From assembly GCA_049568075.1 (NCBI GenBank), contig CP144911.1: a DNA stretch of 64,000 bases; one strand, 5' to 3'. The notes under the pieces were generated by a model that saw only the letters and a list, made by a program, of their open reading frames with translations, was not told the origin of the DNA and did not search any database. The first letter of the stretch is position 1; each line of letters begins with the position of its first letter. This DNA comes from Gottfriedia sp049568075. GTDB taxonomy: Bacteria; Bacillota; Bacilli; Bacillales; Bacillaceae_G. A program made the translations under genes and the position numbers. Of this stretch, positions 48,036-57,820 are shown in pieces.

Positions 48036-50450
48036 TTAACCTCGCAATTGAGCATTATGCGTTTCTTCTACAGCTTTTAATACTTTTGAATGAGCTTTAG
48101 TTACTTCTTCATCCGTTAAAGTGCGTTCTGGATCGAAGTATGTTAATGAGAAGGCTACTGATTTTTTACCAGCTTCCATCTTATCACCTTCGTATAAATC
48201 AAAAATTGTAGCATCCTTTAGAAGTCTTCCACCAGTTGAACGAATTGTAGATAGAATATCACCAGCAAATACTTTTGAATCTACTACTAATGCCATATCT
48301 CGATTCATTGATGGGAAACGAGGAATTGCATTGTATAAAATATCATCAAATTCAGTATTTAATAGCTTTTCAAGAGATAATTGGAATACATACGTTTCTT
48401 TAAGATCCCACTCTTTTTGAGTAACAGGATGAACTTGACCGATAAAACCAATTTCTTCTCCGTTTAATAAGATACTTGCAGTACGTCCTGGGTGTAATTC
48501 TTCTTTTTTAGCTGCAACGTATGAAATTTTACTAGTTAAACCTAATTCAGTAAATAAACCGTCTAAAATACCTTTTACAACATAGAAATCCACAGCTTTT
48601 TTCTCGCCTTGCCAAGCATGTTGCAACCATAAACCAGTTAGCGCTCCCGCTAAATATTCTTCTTCATGAGGAAGATCGTTCTTTTCCTTTGTTAAGAATA
48701 CAGAGCCTGTTTCGAATAGTTGAACATTTTCTTCTTTACGTGCAACATTGTATGCAATAGCATCTAATAAGTGTGGTACTAAACTGAAACGTAGCTCACT
48801 GCGTTCTTCACTCATAGGTAATGCTAAACGTACAGGTTCTGCATCTACTGTTTCTAGTGCAAAGCGTTTTACTTTATTATTGCTTGTTAGAGAGTAAGTT
48901 ACAGCTTCGTAAAGACCTGCATGCTGTAAATACTGACGAATTTTTCTACGTTTTGCTTGATAAGGTGTTAATTGTCCACGACTAGCAACACCTGTTGGTA
49001 ATGTAGCAGGAATATGATCATAGCCATATAGTCTTCCTACTTCTTCAACTAAATCTTCTTCTATTGAAAGATCACCACGACGACTTGGAACAGTAACTGT
49101 AAATACTTCACCATTCTTGGTAGCTTCTAATCTTAAGCGACGGAAAATATCTTTTACTGTTTCAGCATCAATTGATGTACCAAGTACACCATTAATCTTA
49201 CTTACAGAAACTGATACTTTTTTAGCATCTTCAACTAAATTGTCGGCAATTACAGTACCTTCTACAATTGTTCCACCAGCTAGTTCAGCCATTAACTGAG
49301 CAGCACGTTCAGAAGCAGGGAATGTACGAGAAGCATCAATTCCTTTTTCAAAACGAGCACTTGAATCACTACGTAAACCTAGGTCTTTTGAAGTTTGGCG
49401 AACACTTTGACCTCTGAAAACAGCTGATTCAATTAAAACGTCTACAGTTTCAACATCAACTTCAGTACTTTGACCACCCATTACACCTGCAACTGCTACC
49501 GCTTCTTTTTCTGTTGCGATGACTAAATTATGTGGCTGTAATGTGCGTTCTTCGCCATCAAGTGTAACGATCTTTTCGTTTTCTTTCGCATGACGAACAA
49601 TAATTTGATTACTATTTAATTTATTAAAATCAAACGCGTGTAACGGTTGACCATATTCAATTAAAATATAGTTCGTAATATCAACCACATTATTAATCGG
49701 ACGAATACCAGCACTCATTAAACGAGCTTGCATCCATAATGGTGAAGGACCAATTTTTACACCTTTCACTAATTTAGTACTATAATATGGTGCATCTTCT
49801 TTTGATTCAATTGAAACTGAAACATAATCAGCAGTTGTAGCTGATTGAGCGCTAATTGCTGGAAGTTTCACGTCACGATCTAAAATTGCTGCTACCTCAT
49901 AGGCAACACCAATCATATTTAAGCAATCAGCACGGTTTGGTGTTAATCCAAGTTCTAATACTGCATCATCACGATATAGTACGTCTAATGCATCTGCTCC
50001 TACTTCAGCATCACTTGGTAAAACAAAAATGCCATTTGAGAATTCTTTTGCAACTACTTTGCCTTCAATTCCTAATTCTTGAAGAGAGCAAATCATTCCT
50101 TCAGAAACTTCTCCACGTAATTTTGCTTTTTTAATTTTGAAATTCCCCGGTAAAACTGCGCCTACTTTTGCCACGATCACTTTTTGACCTTTAGCAACAT
50201 TCGGTGCGCCACAAATAATTTGTACTGGTTGTTCTTCTCCAACATCAACAGTACATTTTGATAATTTATCTGCCTCAGGATGTTGTTCACGTTCCATTAC
50301 ATAACCAACAACAACATTTTTAATTCCTTCTGAAAGATGATTAACACCTTCAACTTCAATACCTGCTTTTGTTATTAATTTTGCAAGCTCGTCTGGTGTA
50401 ACACCACTTAAATCAACGTATTCTTGTAACCATTTTGTTGATACAAACAT
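48036..50450 (-). CDS. pheT: Phenylalanyl-tRNA synthetase beta subunit
   Basis: The 804-residue beta chain has the N-terminal EMAP/OB tRNA-binding domain (about 40-150, with VQIICGAPNVAKGQKV), B3/4 editing domain, B5 domain (about 400-475), catalytic-like core (YGYDHIPATLP, and the RFSLVPHLLD region) and C-terminal FDX-ACB anticodon-binding domain (FPSMNRDMALVVD to the end). With PheS it forms the heterotetramer that charges tRNA-Phe and edits Tyr-tRNA. It lies 19 bp after pheS and shares its T-box. Confidence 0.98.
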   Translation of the reverse strand: MFVSTKWLQEYVDLSGVTPDELAKLITKAGIEVEGVNHLSEGIKNVVVGYVMEREQHPEADKLSKCTVDVGEEQPVQIICGAPNVAKGQKVIVAKVGAVLPGNFKIKKAKLRGEVSEGMICSLQELGIEGKVVAKEFSNGIFVLPSDAEVGADALDVLYRDDAVLELGLTPNRADCLNMIGVAYEVAAILDRDVKLPAISAQSATTADYVSVSIESKEDAPYYSTKLVKGVKIGPSPLWMQARLMSAGIRPINNVVDITNYILIEYGQPLHAFDFNKLNSNQIIVRHAKENEKIVTLDGEERTLQPHNLVIATEKEAVAVAGVMGGQSTEVDVETVDVLIESAVFRGQSVRQTSKDLGLRSDSSARFEKGIDASRTFPASERAAQLMAELAGGTIVEGTVIADNLVEDAKKVSVSVSKINGVLGTSIDAETVKDIFRRLRLEATKNGEVFTVTVPSRRGDLSIEEDLVEEVGRLYGYDHIPATLPTGVASRGQLTPYQAKRRKIRQYLQHAGLYEAVTYSLTSNNKVKRFALETVDAEPVRLALPMSEERSELRFSLVPHLLDAIAYNVARKEENVQLFETGSVFLTKEKNDLPHEEEYLAGALTGLWLQHAWQGEKKAVDFYVVKGILDGLFTELGLTSKISYVAAKKEELHPGRTASILLNGEEIGFIGQVHPVTQKEWDLKETYVFQLSLEKLLNTEFDDILYNAIPRFPSMNRDMALVVDSKVFAGDILSTIRSTGGRLLKDATIFDLYEGDKMEAGKKSVAFSLTYFDPERTLTDEEVTKAHSKVLKAVEETHNAQLRG

Positions 50451-50469
50451 GTTTTAGTCCCCTCCTACC

Positions 50470-51504
50470 TTACATTTGTTGGAATTGCTTTAAGAATCTT
50501 ATATCGTTCGTATAGAAATGACGAATATCATCAATACCATATTTTAATAATGCAATACGTTCTGGACCCATACCGAAAGCAAATCCTTGAACTTCTTTTG
50601 GATTATACCCAGCCATCTCAAGTACGTTAGGATGAACCATTCCTGCACCTAAAATTTCAATCCATCCAGTGTGTTTACACATGTTACAGCCTTTTCCTCC
50701 ACATTTCATACAAGAAATATCCATTTCTACTGAAGGCTCAGTAAATGGGAAGAAGCTTGGGCGTAAGCGAATTTCACGATCTTCACCAAACATTTTTTTC
50801 GCAAAAAGTTGTAAAGTACCTTTTAAGTCACTCATTGAAATGTTTTCACCAATTACAAGACCTTCGATTTGCATAAATTGATGAGAATGAGTAGCATCAT
50901 CGTCATCGCGGCGATAAACTTTACCTGGACAAATTATTTTAATTGGTCCTTTTTCCACGTTTGCTTCCATTGTTCTAGCTTGAACAGGTGAAGTATGAGT
51001 TCTCATTAATGTTTCTTCAGAAATATAAAATGAATCCTGCATATCACGAGCTGGATGACCTTTTGGTAAATTTAATGCTTCGAAATTATAATAGTCCTTT
51101 TCTACTTCTGGACCTTCTGCGATCTCATATCCCATTCCAATAAATAAATCTTCAATTTCTTGAATAACCGCTCTTAATGGATGAGCTCCACCAGCATGGA
51201 CTGGTCTTCCTGGAAGTGTTACGTCAATTGATTCACTTTCTAATTTTTCATTAATTGCATTTTGTTCTAATACAACTTGCTTTGCTTCAAGTTTTTCTTG
51301 GATTGCCGCACGTACTTCATTAGCTACAGCTCCCATTTTAGGGCGCTCTTCAGGAGTTAAATCCTTCATTGCTTTCATTGCCTCAGTAATCGGACCTTTT
51401 TTTCCTAGATAGGCAATTCTTATTTCATTTAATACTTTTAAATCTGTTGCTTCTTCTATTTGCTTAATCGCTTCTGATTGTAAAGAAACTAAACGCTCTT
51501 GCAT
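50470..51504 (-). CDS. pheS: Phenylalanyl-tRNA synthetase alpha subunit
   Basis: The 344-residue class II synthetase has an N-terminal coiled coil (1-90) and motif 2 around YRRDDDDATHSHQFMQIEGL. The FFPFTEPSVEMD region and motif 3 FGMGPERIALLKYGI follow. A cluster of four Cys (CMKCGGKGCNMC) lies between the catalytic motifs, usual for Bacillus PheS. It activates phenylalanine and charges tRNA-Phe together with PheT. A T-box leader lies upstream. Confidence 0.98.
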   Translation of the reverse strand: MQERLVSLQSEAIKQIEEATDLKVLNEIRIAYLGKKGPITEAMKAMKDLTPEERPKMGAVANEVRAAIQEKLEAKQVVLEQNAINEKLESESIDVTLPGRPVHAGGAHPLRAVIQEIEDLFIGMGYEIAEGPEVEKDYYNFEALNLPKGHPARDMQDSFYISEETLMRTHTSPVQARTMEANVEKGPIKIICPGKVYRRDDDDATHSHQFMQIEGLVIGENISMSDLKGTLQLFAKKMFGEDREIRLRPSFFPFTEPSVEMDISCMKCGGKGCNMCKHTGWIEILGAGMVHPNVLEMAGYNPKEVQGFAFGMGPERIALLKYGIDDIRHFYTNDIRFLKQFQQM

Positions 51505-51541
51505 GAATAATCCTCCTATTCAAATTCATAAATTTAAACAT

Positions 51542-51801
51542 AAAAAAACCTCGCTCCCAAAAAAGGGACGAGGATTGATCGCGGTACCACCCTAATTAAC
51601 AGTTATTATGTTACAAAAAACTAACTGCTCACTTCATTCATATAACGATCTACTTAGATAGACCGAGTCGCCTTTACATTCAAAAATGGTCCCGGCGCTA
51701 GCTCAAGAGGTGAATTCAATTTGGTCTACTATAAAAGTGCTTACAGTCTACGGCACCTTTTCCCTAAATAGAGATTCAAATTTACTATTCTCTGTCATTG
51801 C
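51542..51801 (-). promoter_or_regulatory. T-box riboswitch leader of pheST (Phe specifier)
   Basis: On the minus strand the core AGGGTGGTACCGCG (51580-51593) is followed by a terminator with CCTCG...CGAGG arms and seven T (51542-51574). The specifier loop reads GAA-TTC-ACC, with TTC at 51712-51714, a phenylalanine codon. The leader 5' end is near 51800. Confidence 0.95.
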
Positions 51802-51936
51802 TTTTTATGTATTAAATTTTCTTAATTAATTATATTGATTTTTTTCAATTAATGCAACTGCTCAACATAATTATTTACTAAATGATTGAATCATTTTTAC
51901 TGACCTAGAATGCTCAAATGAGGCTTCTATTATTTT

Positions 51937-52686
51937 TTACAGACTATACATTAGAATCCCTGCTGCAATACCAACGTTTAATGATTCAGCTTTACCGTAA
52001 ATCGGTATATATAGATTTTCATCAGTTAATGAAAGTAATGTTGAATTCACACCTTTACCTTCATTTCCTACAATAATGGCAAAACGATTTGTAACGTTTA
52101 CTTCATTAAATGGTTTTGCATTTTGAAGAGATGTTCCGTAAACAGTTAATCCTTTATCTTTTAAATTAGAAACTGCTTCAACTAAATCACCACGTAATAT
52201 TGGTAAATGGAATAATGATCCTTGTGTGGATCGAATTGTTTTAGCATTATATAGGTCACTTGTACCCGAACCTAAAATAACCCCATCAAAACCAGCCGCA
52301 TCCGCTGTTCGAATCATTGTTCCAACATTCCCTGGATCTTGAACTTCATCAATTAATAATAATTTTGACACTTTCTCAAAATCAATTCTAACAAAAGAAA
52401 ATTCAATAATTGCAAAAATACCTTGAGATGTTTCTGTTTCGCTTAATTCTTTGCTAACCTCTTTAGATATATACGTAATTTCAAATGACCCTGTCGAAAA
52501 ATTAGAAGGTAAGTCAATCTCTTCACTAATTAATAAATGGAGAATCGGTGCATCTTGTTTAATTGCCTCCTCGACTAAGTGAAAACCTTCTACGATATAT
52601 TGTTTAGCTTTATCTCTTCCTTTTTTAGTATGTAGCTTTTTCCAAGCCTTTACAGAATTATTTTGTATGGAATCAATTTGTTTCAT
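51937..52686 (-). CDS. ysgA: SpoU-family (SPOUT) RNA 2'-O-methyltransferase
   Basis: The 249-residue protein has a small N-terminal substrate-binding domain (IDSIQNNSVKAWKKLHTKKGRD) and a trefoil-knot SPOUT domain with motif 1 DPGNVGTMIRTADAAGFDGVIL, motif 2 IVGNEGKGV and motif 3 IPIYGKAESLNVGIAAGILMY. It methylates a 2'-OH in rRNA or tRNA; the exact site is not predictable. It lies between pheS and sspI as in Bacillus subtilis, divergent from sspI. Confidence 0.93.
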   Translation of the reverse strand: MKQIDSIQNNSVKAWKKLHTKKGRDKAKQYIVEGFHLVEEAIKQDAPILHLLISEEIDLPSNFSTGSFEITYISKEVSKELSETETSQGIFAIIEFSFVRIDFEKVSKLLLIDEVQDPGNVGTMIRTADAAGFDGVILGSGTSDLYNAKTIRSTQGSLFHLPILRGDLVEAVSNLKDKGLTVYGTSLQNAKPFNEVNVTNRFAIIVGNEGKGVNSTLLSLTDENLYIPIYGKAESLNVGIAAGILMYSL

Positions 52687-52788
52687 AAGTTTCCTTTACC
52701 TTTCATCGTATCTCATATCGTTTATCATACATAAAATCGTTTCCGTTTACAAATACTACATAAAGCTTAATATGAAAGGAGAATCCAA

Positions 52789-52998
52789 ATGAATTTTAAT
52801 ATTCGCGGAGCAGTTCTTCACAATATTTCAGGTAATAAAAGTGATCAATTAGAAGCAACAATTGTAGATGCTATTCAAAGTGGCGAAGAAAAAGTATTAC
52901 CAGGTTTAGGTGTACTTCTCGAAGTTTTTTGGAATCACGCTTCTGAAAATCAAAAGCATGAACTACTTACAGTTTTAGAAAATGGAGTAAGCCACTAA
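52789..52998 (+). CDS. sspI: Small acid-soluble spore protein I
   Basis: The 69-residue protein matches SspI in length and in the conserved block TIVDAIQSGEEKVLPGLGVLLEV. It is a minor spore-core protein made in the forespore, in Bacillus under sigma-G. The start is ATG with AAAGGAGAA upstream. Its presence shows that the organism forms endospores. The position next to ysgA and pheST is conserved. Confidence 0.96.
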   Translation: MNFNIRGAVLHNISGNKSDQLEATIVDAIQSGEEKVLPGLGVLLEVFWNHASENQKHELLTVLENGVSH

Positions 52999-53055
52999 AC
53001 TAATCTGTTAAAAACATAGAAAAGGACTAACTTTTCGTTAGTCCTTTTATTTTTG

Positions 53056-54795
53056 TTATTTCGTTTTACCTTTTAAATCCTCAATCGAATTAATTTTCAT
53101 ATATTCTGGTACGACTAAGCCTAATTTTGTCCCTTTTAAATTCGGTCCAAGATCAACCAATTGTTTTTTATACTCATTCATATAATCTTTATGAGTTGTC
53201 GGAAGCCAAGCTGCGACCATTGCATCTGCACTTCCATCTGAGATACCAGCAAACATCGGTCCTGCCTCAACCTGTTTTAATGTTACGTCATAGCCTTGGT
53301 TTTCAAGTACTTTTCCAATCACATTTGTACTGGCAACTTCAGATTCCCATGAAACATAAACGAGACTAATTTTTTCGCCATTTCCTTTTGTAGCATCCTT
53401 CGTCCAATTATTTACTTGATCTTGATGCTTTTTAATCCATTTCGTCGCTGCATTCTCAGGTTTCGCACCGTCTTGAATATCACTCATCACTTCTTCCATA
53501 TCAGAAGGTTTCCATGAAAAGTTATCTAAAATCTTGTACGCACCAGGAGATTCTTCTTTTAATCCTTTTCTAACCACTGTATGAATTTCTTCATTCTTAC
53601 CAAATGACCCTTTTGGATCTTCTAAATACTTTAATTTATATTTTGAAAACATCCAGTGGGGTGTCCATCCTGTAACGATTATAGGTTCTTTATTTTCATA
53701 CGCTTTTTTCAATTCAGCAGTCATCGCAGCTGAAGATCCTTCTTTTAAAGTCCAATCCTTTAAATCGTAATCCTTCATCGCTTTTTCAGTTGCTTTCATT
53801 AACCCAGCTCCTGGATCAATTCCGGTAATCTCAAAATTAACCCCGGCACCTATTTTATTTGAAGCTGTTTTTTGATCCTTGCCGCCTGCAAAGGCAACTG
53901 AAATGGCCGAAATACAAAAGATTAATACAGTAAATCCATAAACATATTTTTTTGCAAATTTTTTCCCATAAGCAGGTTGACGAAGATTTTGAGAAATTCG
54001 ATCGAGAATAATTGCAACGATAACAATTGATATTCCTGCCTCGAATCCTTCCCCTACCTTAATCTGGGTTACAGCTCGATAAACCTCTGCACCTAATCCT
54101 GGAGCACCTACTAGTGATGAAATAACTACCATCGATAATGCAAGCATAATACTTTGATTTATACCAGCTAAAATGGTAGGTGCTGCTAAAGGTAGCTGTA
54201 CTTTAAAGAGTCTTTGCCACGTTGTTGATCCAAAAGCGTTAGATGCCTCTATTAAATCATTTGGAACCTCTCGTATACCTAAATTCGTTAATCGTATTGT
54301 TGGAGGAATTGCAAAAATGACAGAAGCTAAAATACCAGGAACTACACCAATTCCGAAAAAGAGTATTGCTGGAATTAAATAGACAAATGCTGGCATTGTT
54401 TGCATAAAGTCTAGTATTGGTGTAATCACTTGTTTCACTCGATCGTTTTGCGACGTCCAAATCCCTAAAGGAATTCCAATTACAACCGTTATAACGATTG
54501 ATGATAAGATCAATGCTAACGAATCAACTGTAGCATCCCAAAGTCCAAGATTATCGATTAATAATAAGCCAAGAAACGTAAACAGTCCAACTGTCCACCT
54601 ACTTGTATAAAAAGCAAGTAATGAAATTAATATGATTAGAATAATAGATGGGCCAAGTCCTAAAACTTTAACAAGGTTATTTAAAAGGGTTTCTGTGATG
54701 TTGGTTATTGCGCCAAATAGAGGATGGAAAGTTTTAATGATTAAATCGACAATTTTATCAATCCATTCTGCTAATGGAATTTTTGGAATACCCAT
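53056..54795 (-). CDS. opuABC: Osmoprotectant ABC transporter, permease fused to substrate-binding protein (OpuABC type)
   Basis: The 579-residue protein joins an OpuAB-like permease (1 to about 300, with the EAA-type loop EASNAFGSTTWQRLFKVQLPLA near 180-202) through a membrane helix (about 286-305) to an OpuAC-like binding domain (310-579). Trp-containing cage segments GWTPHWMF, YVSWESEVAS and AAWLPTTHKDY should bind the quaternary amine of glycine betaine or similar. The fusion matches Lactococcus OpuABC and keeps the receptor tethered to the transporter. It lies 4 bp after the ATPase gene. Confidence 0.95.
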   Translation of the reverse strand: MGIPKIPLAEWIDKIVDLIIKTFHPLFGAITNITETLLNNLVKVLGLGPSIILIILISLLAFYTSRWTVGLFTFLGLLLIDNLGLWDATVDSLALILSSIVITVVIGIPLGIWTSQNDRVKQVITPILDFMQTMPAFVYLIPAILFFGIGVVPGILASVIFAIPPTIRLTNLGIREVPNDLIEASNAFGSTTWQRLFKVQLPLAAPTILAGINQSIMLALSMVVISSLVGAPGLGAEVYRAVTQIKVGEGFEAGISIVIVAIILDRISQNLRQPAYGKKFAKKYVYGFTVLIFCISAISVAFAGGKDQKTASNKIGAGVNFEITGIDPGAGLMKATEKAMKDYDLKDWTLKEGSSAAMTAELKKAYENKEPIIVTGWTPHWMFSKYKLKYLEDPKGSFGKNEEIHTVVRKGLKEESPGAYKILDNFSWKPSDMEEVMSDIQDGAKPENAATKWIKKHQDQVNNWTKDATKGNGEKISLVYVSWESEVASTNVIGKVLENQGYDVTLKQVEAGPMFAGISDGSADAMVAAWLPTTHKDYMNEYKKQLVDLGPNLKGTKLGLVVPEYMKINSIEDLKGKTK

Positions 54796-54799
54796 ATGT

Positions 54800-56002
54800 T
54801 TAACCTCCCTTTATATTTAAATCGTCTGTTTTACCCGCTAAAGCACCGATTACTGCTCCACGGATAATGACACCTTTTAATCGATCATTTTTATCTATAA
54901 CTGCTAACGGTAGTTCAGAAGTTGCAAGTGCTCCAATTACATCTGTTAATAAAGTATCTTCATAAACAGACACAATTTCCTTCTGCATAGCTTCCTCTAC
55001 CGATTTATTTTTAATAAGAGCATTTGAAGCATCATCAGCAGTAATTGCTCCAAGTAGCTTTTGTCTACGATCAACCACAAATATACTTGAATATCCTTGG
55101 TCTCTCATTACTTGTAAAGCTACACGTGGTCCACGGTCAGGCGTAATTCTTTCAGCACGCTTCTGCACATGAGCCGCCGTTAAAACTTTTGATAGATCTA
55201 CATCTTCTACAAATCGTTCAACATATTCATTGGCTGGATTTACCATAATCTCCTCAGGAGAACCAATTTGCATTATGTTACCATCTTTCATAAGAGCAAT
55301 CCTGTCTCCAATTCGAAGGGCTTCATCAAGGTCATGTGTAATAAATATAATCGTTTTTTTCATCGTCTCTTGCAGTTCTAATAATTCGTCCTGCATATCT
55401 TTACGAATTAATGGATCGAGCGCACTAAATGCTTCATCCATTAATAAAATATCCGTGTCACTTGTTAATGCCCTTGCAAGGCCAACACGTTGTTGCATAC
55501 CACCACTTAATTGTGATGGGAACTGATGCTCATAACCTTTTAAGCCAACAATTTCTAATGACTTCAAAGCTTTTTCAGTTCTTTCTTCCTGTGAAATATT
55601 TTGTACTTCTAAACCATATTCCGTATTTTCAAGAATTGTCTTGTGTGGGAACAGAGCAAAATTTTGAAATACCATACTAATTTTTTTACGACGAACATCT
55701 CTTAACTGCTGAGGATTCATTTTTACAATGTCCTCATCATCGATTAAGATTTGCCCAGTAGTTGGTTCAATTAAACGATTAAGCATTCGAATCAAGGTCG
55801 ATTTACCACTACCTGACAAACCCATTACAACAAAAATTTCACCTGGGAATATTTCAAAGCTTGCATTATTTACCCCGATTGTTGAGTTTGTCTGCTCTAA
55901 AATTTGCTTTTTTGAATATCCCTTTTCTAGTAACTTTATGGCGTTCTTTGGAGACTTACCGAAAACCTTTGTTACGTTATTCACTTTAACTTTTGCTTTC
56001 AT
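54800..56002 (-). CDS. opuAA: Osmoprotectant ABC transporter ATPase with tandem CBS domains
   Basis: The 400-residue protein has an N-terminal helical extension (KNAIKLLEKGYSKKQILEQTN), a nucleotide-binding domain with Walker A GLSGSGKST, signature LSGGMQQR and Walker B LLMDEAFSALDP, and two C-terminal CBS domains (about 275-395). In OpuA-type systems the CBS domains sense ionic strength and bind cyclic di-AMP to gate uptake. It forms the glycine betaine/proline betaine importer with the fused permease-binding protein just downstream. Confidence 0.95.
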   Translation of the reverse strand: MKAKVKVNNVTKVFGKSPKNAIKLLEKGYSKKQILEQTNSTIGVNNASFEIFPGEIFVVMGLSGSGKSTLIRMLNRLIEPTTGQILIDDEDIVKMNPQQLRDVRRKKISMVFQNFALFPHKTILENTEYGLEVQNISQEERTEKALKSLEIVGLKGYEHQFPSQLSGGMQQRVGLARALTSDTDILLMDEAFSALDPLIRKDMQDELLELQETMKKTIIFITHDLDEALRIGDRIALMKDGNIMQIGSPEEIMVNPANEYVERFVEDVDLSKVLTAAHVQKRAERITPDRGPRVALQVMRDQGYSSIFVVDRRQKLLGAITADDASNALIKNKSVEEAMQKEIVSVYEDTLLTDVIGALATSELPLAVIDKNDRLKGVIIRGAVIGALAGKTDDLNIKGG

Positions 56003-56063
56003 TAACTCACCTCAAAACTTATATTTATTTTGCTTCTCCATATATAAATAAGGATTCTCTCTA

Positions 56064-56132
56064 TAAAAAAAATCAGCCAAGTACTAATTAAGTCTTGGCT
56101 CCTTAAGAAACTCCATTTACAAAATTGGAGTC
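56064..56132 (-). promoter_or_regulatory. Structured leader with terminator-like hairpin upstream of opuAA
   Basis: On the minus strand ACTCCA...TGGAGT (56110-56131) is followed by AGCCAAG...CTTGGCT (arms 56075-56081 and 56094-56100) and TGATTTTTTTT. The terminator lies 62 bases before the opuAA start and well after the M42 gene's own terminator, so it may be an attenuator in the opuA leader. No known riboswitch consensus was recognised. Confidence 0.5.
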
Positions 56133-56334
56133 TAAATTTTATTTATTAGCTTTAAAAATTCCCGTAAGAAACCATTTTTCAAACTCTATTTCCGAGTATC
56201 CTTATTTGAAAAGCGTGCATTCATGATAACAATAAGATGTGACAAAACTATTTCAAACTAGTTATAGGAATAATACAATTTGTTTCAGTTCGATAACGTT
56301 AAAGAAGAAAAAAGTGGGAAAATCAGGTTGGTTA

Positions 56335-56456
56335 GGTAAGTAGAAAAAGCAAAAAAACCTTAATAAATGAGGTTTTTACGAAGATATGAAAATTACATAC
56401 TCAAGTAAGATTCATGAGGATGTAAAAAAGCAAGATGGTGAGATTTAGTTACTCAT
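56335..56456. repeat. Diverged inverted copies of the 52-bp repeat
   Basis: On the plus strand TTCATGAG...GTAAAAAAGCAA...GATGG...ACTCAT (56411-56456) corresponds to the reverse complement of the units at 30755-30907. A weaker partial copy (AAGTAGAAAAAGCAAAAA) starts near 56338. A loose hairpin AAAAACCT/AGGTTTTT (56353-56377) lies within. Confidence 0.6.
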
Positions 56457-56487
56457 ATGTGTTAGTAAATAAGTTCAAACTAAAACA

Positions 56488-56519
56488 ACAAAAAAAATCC
56501 CTCAATAAATGAGGGATTG
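56488..56519 (-). terminator. Terminator of the M42 peptidase gene
   Basis: ATCCCTCA (56497-56504) and TGAGGGAT (56510-56517) are followed by a T run on the minus strand. Confidence 0.92.
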
Positions 56520-56526
56520 ATTTTTC

Positions 56527-57618
56527 TTAGTTATATGTTAAACGCTCTACTGTATCGCGATCTAATCGTTTGATTACTTCTACGATTAATTTTACTGTAT
56601 TTTCATAGTCATCACGATGAAGGATACCAGAGTGAGAATGAATATATCTCGTTGGAATTGTGATTGCTAATGCTGGAACACCTTTCATAGTAAGATGCAT
56701 TGAACCAGCGTCAGTTCCTCCGCCAGGCATGGATTCATATTGATATGGAATTCCAATTTCATCTGCTACATTTACTACAAATTCACGTAAATCTTTATGA
56801 GACACCATTGATGCATCATATAAAACGATTTGTGGGCCTTTGCCTAATTTACCTTGTGCTTCTCTTTCAGATACACCTGGCATGTCACCTGCAACACCGA
56901 CATCTAATGCAAAACCGATATCTGGCTCAATTTTATATGTAGATGTTTTTGCTCCACGAAGTCCTACTTCTTCTTGTACTGTTCCAACTCCAAATACAAT
57001 ATTTGGATGTGTTTGGCCTTGTAATTGTTCTAAAACGTCAATTGCAATCGCACAACCGATACGGTTATCCCATGCTTTTGCTAATAATAATTTTTCATTT
57101 TTCATCGTTTGGAATTCAAAATACGGAACAACTTGGTCCCCAGGACGAACCCCAAATTCTAATGCCTCTTCTTTACTTGAAGCACCGATATCAATAAACA
57201 TATCCTTAATATCTACTACTTTTCTTCTTGCTTCTGCACTCATGATATGAGGTGGTTTCGAACCAATAATACCTGTAATATTACCTTCTTTTGTTGAAAT
57301 GGTAACACGCTGTGCAAGCATTACTTGTGACCACCAGCCACCAATTGTTTGAAAACGTAAAAATCCTTTGTCATCAATTTGTGTAACCATAAATCCAACT
57401 TCATCAAGATGTCCAGCAACTTCAATTCTTGGACCATTTGGGTCTCCGGTTTTAACTGCTATTAAGCTTCCTAAATTATCAGTTACAACCTCGTCAGCAA
57501 GTGGTGTAATATATTTTCTCATTACTTCACGTGGTTCATGTTCAAATCCAGCTACGCCGTTTGCATCCGTTAATTCTTTTAACATTTGTAACTTTGCATC
57601 TAAAGTAGACAAACTCAT
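56527..57618 (-). CDS. ysdC: M42-family metallo-aminopeptidase (YsdC-like)
   Basis: The 363-residue cytoplasmic peptidase has the M42 dinuclear metal ligands in AGHLDEVGF (His69, Asp71 region), KAWDNRIG, the catalytic VQEEVGLRG, FALDVG and YIHSHSG near the C-terminus. A PDZ-like dimerisation insert lies between about 75 and 170. Members assemble into tetrahedral dodecamers that trim peptides. It lies between the pheST/sspI segment and rplT as in Bacillus subtilis. Confidence 0.94.
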   Translation of the reverse strand: MSLSTLDAKLQMLKELTDANGVAGFEHEPREVMRKYITPLADEVVTDNLGSLIAVKTGDPNGPRIEVAGHLDEVGFMVTQIDDKGFLRFQTIGGWWSQVMLAQRVTISTKEGNITGIIGSKPPHIMSAEARRKVVDIKDMFIDIGASSKEEALEFGVRPGDQVVPYFEFQTMKNEKLLLAKAWDNRIGCAIAIDVLEQLQGQTHPNIVFGVGTVQEEVGLRGAKTSTYKIEPDIGFALDVGVAGDMPGVSEREAQGKLGKGPQIVLYDASMVSHKDLREFVVNVADEIGIPYQYESMPGGGTDAGSMHLTMKGVPALAITIPTRYIHSHSGILHRDDYENTVKLIVEVIKRLDRDTVERLTYN

Positions 57619-57820
57619 CCATCCTTTTTTAAATTAAGATTATGTACATATAACATTATACAATTCGGGATTCCTTTTGACAAAATTTTTAGATAGTTCT
57701 TCAGCCCTCGTATTAAAACATATAAATTTTATATTAATTTTCTCTAAATTATTTGTGGGGTATAATAATGAAGCCTATAAATTATTACTAGTTTTTTAAA
57801 TTAACGATCTGGAGATTAAT

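Noticed and set aside
53056..54795. Frameshift or assembly fusion of opuAB and opuAC
   Set aside because: Fused permease-receptor proteins with this domain order are known (Lactococcus OpuABC) and the join is a proper membrane helix.
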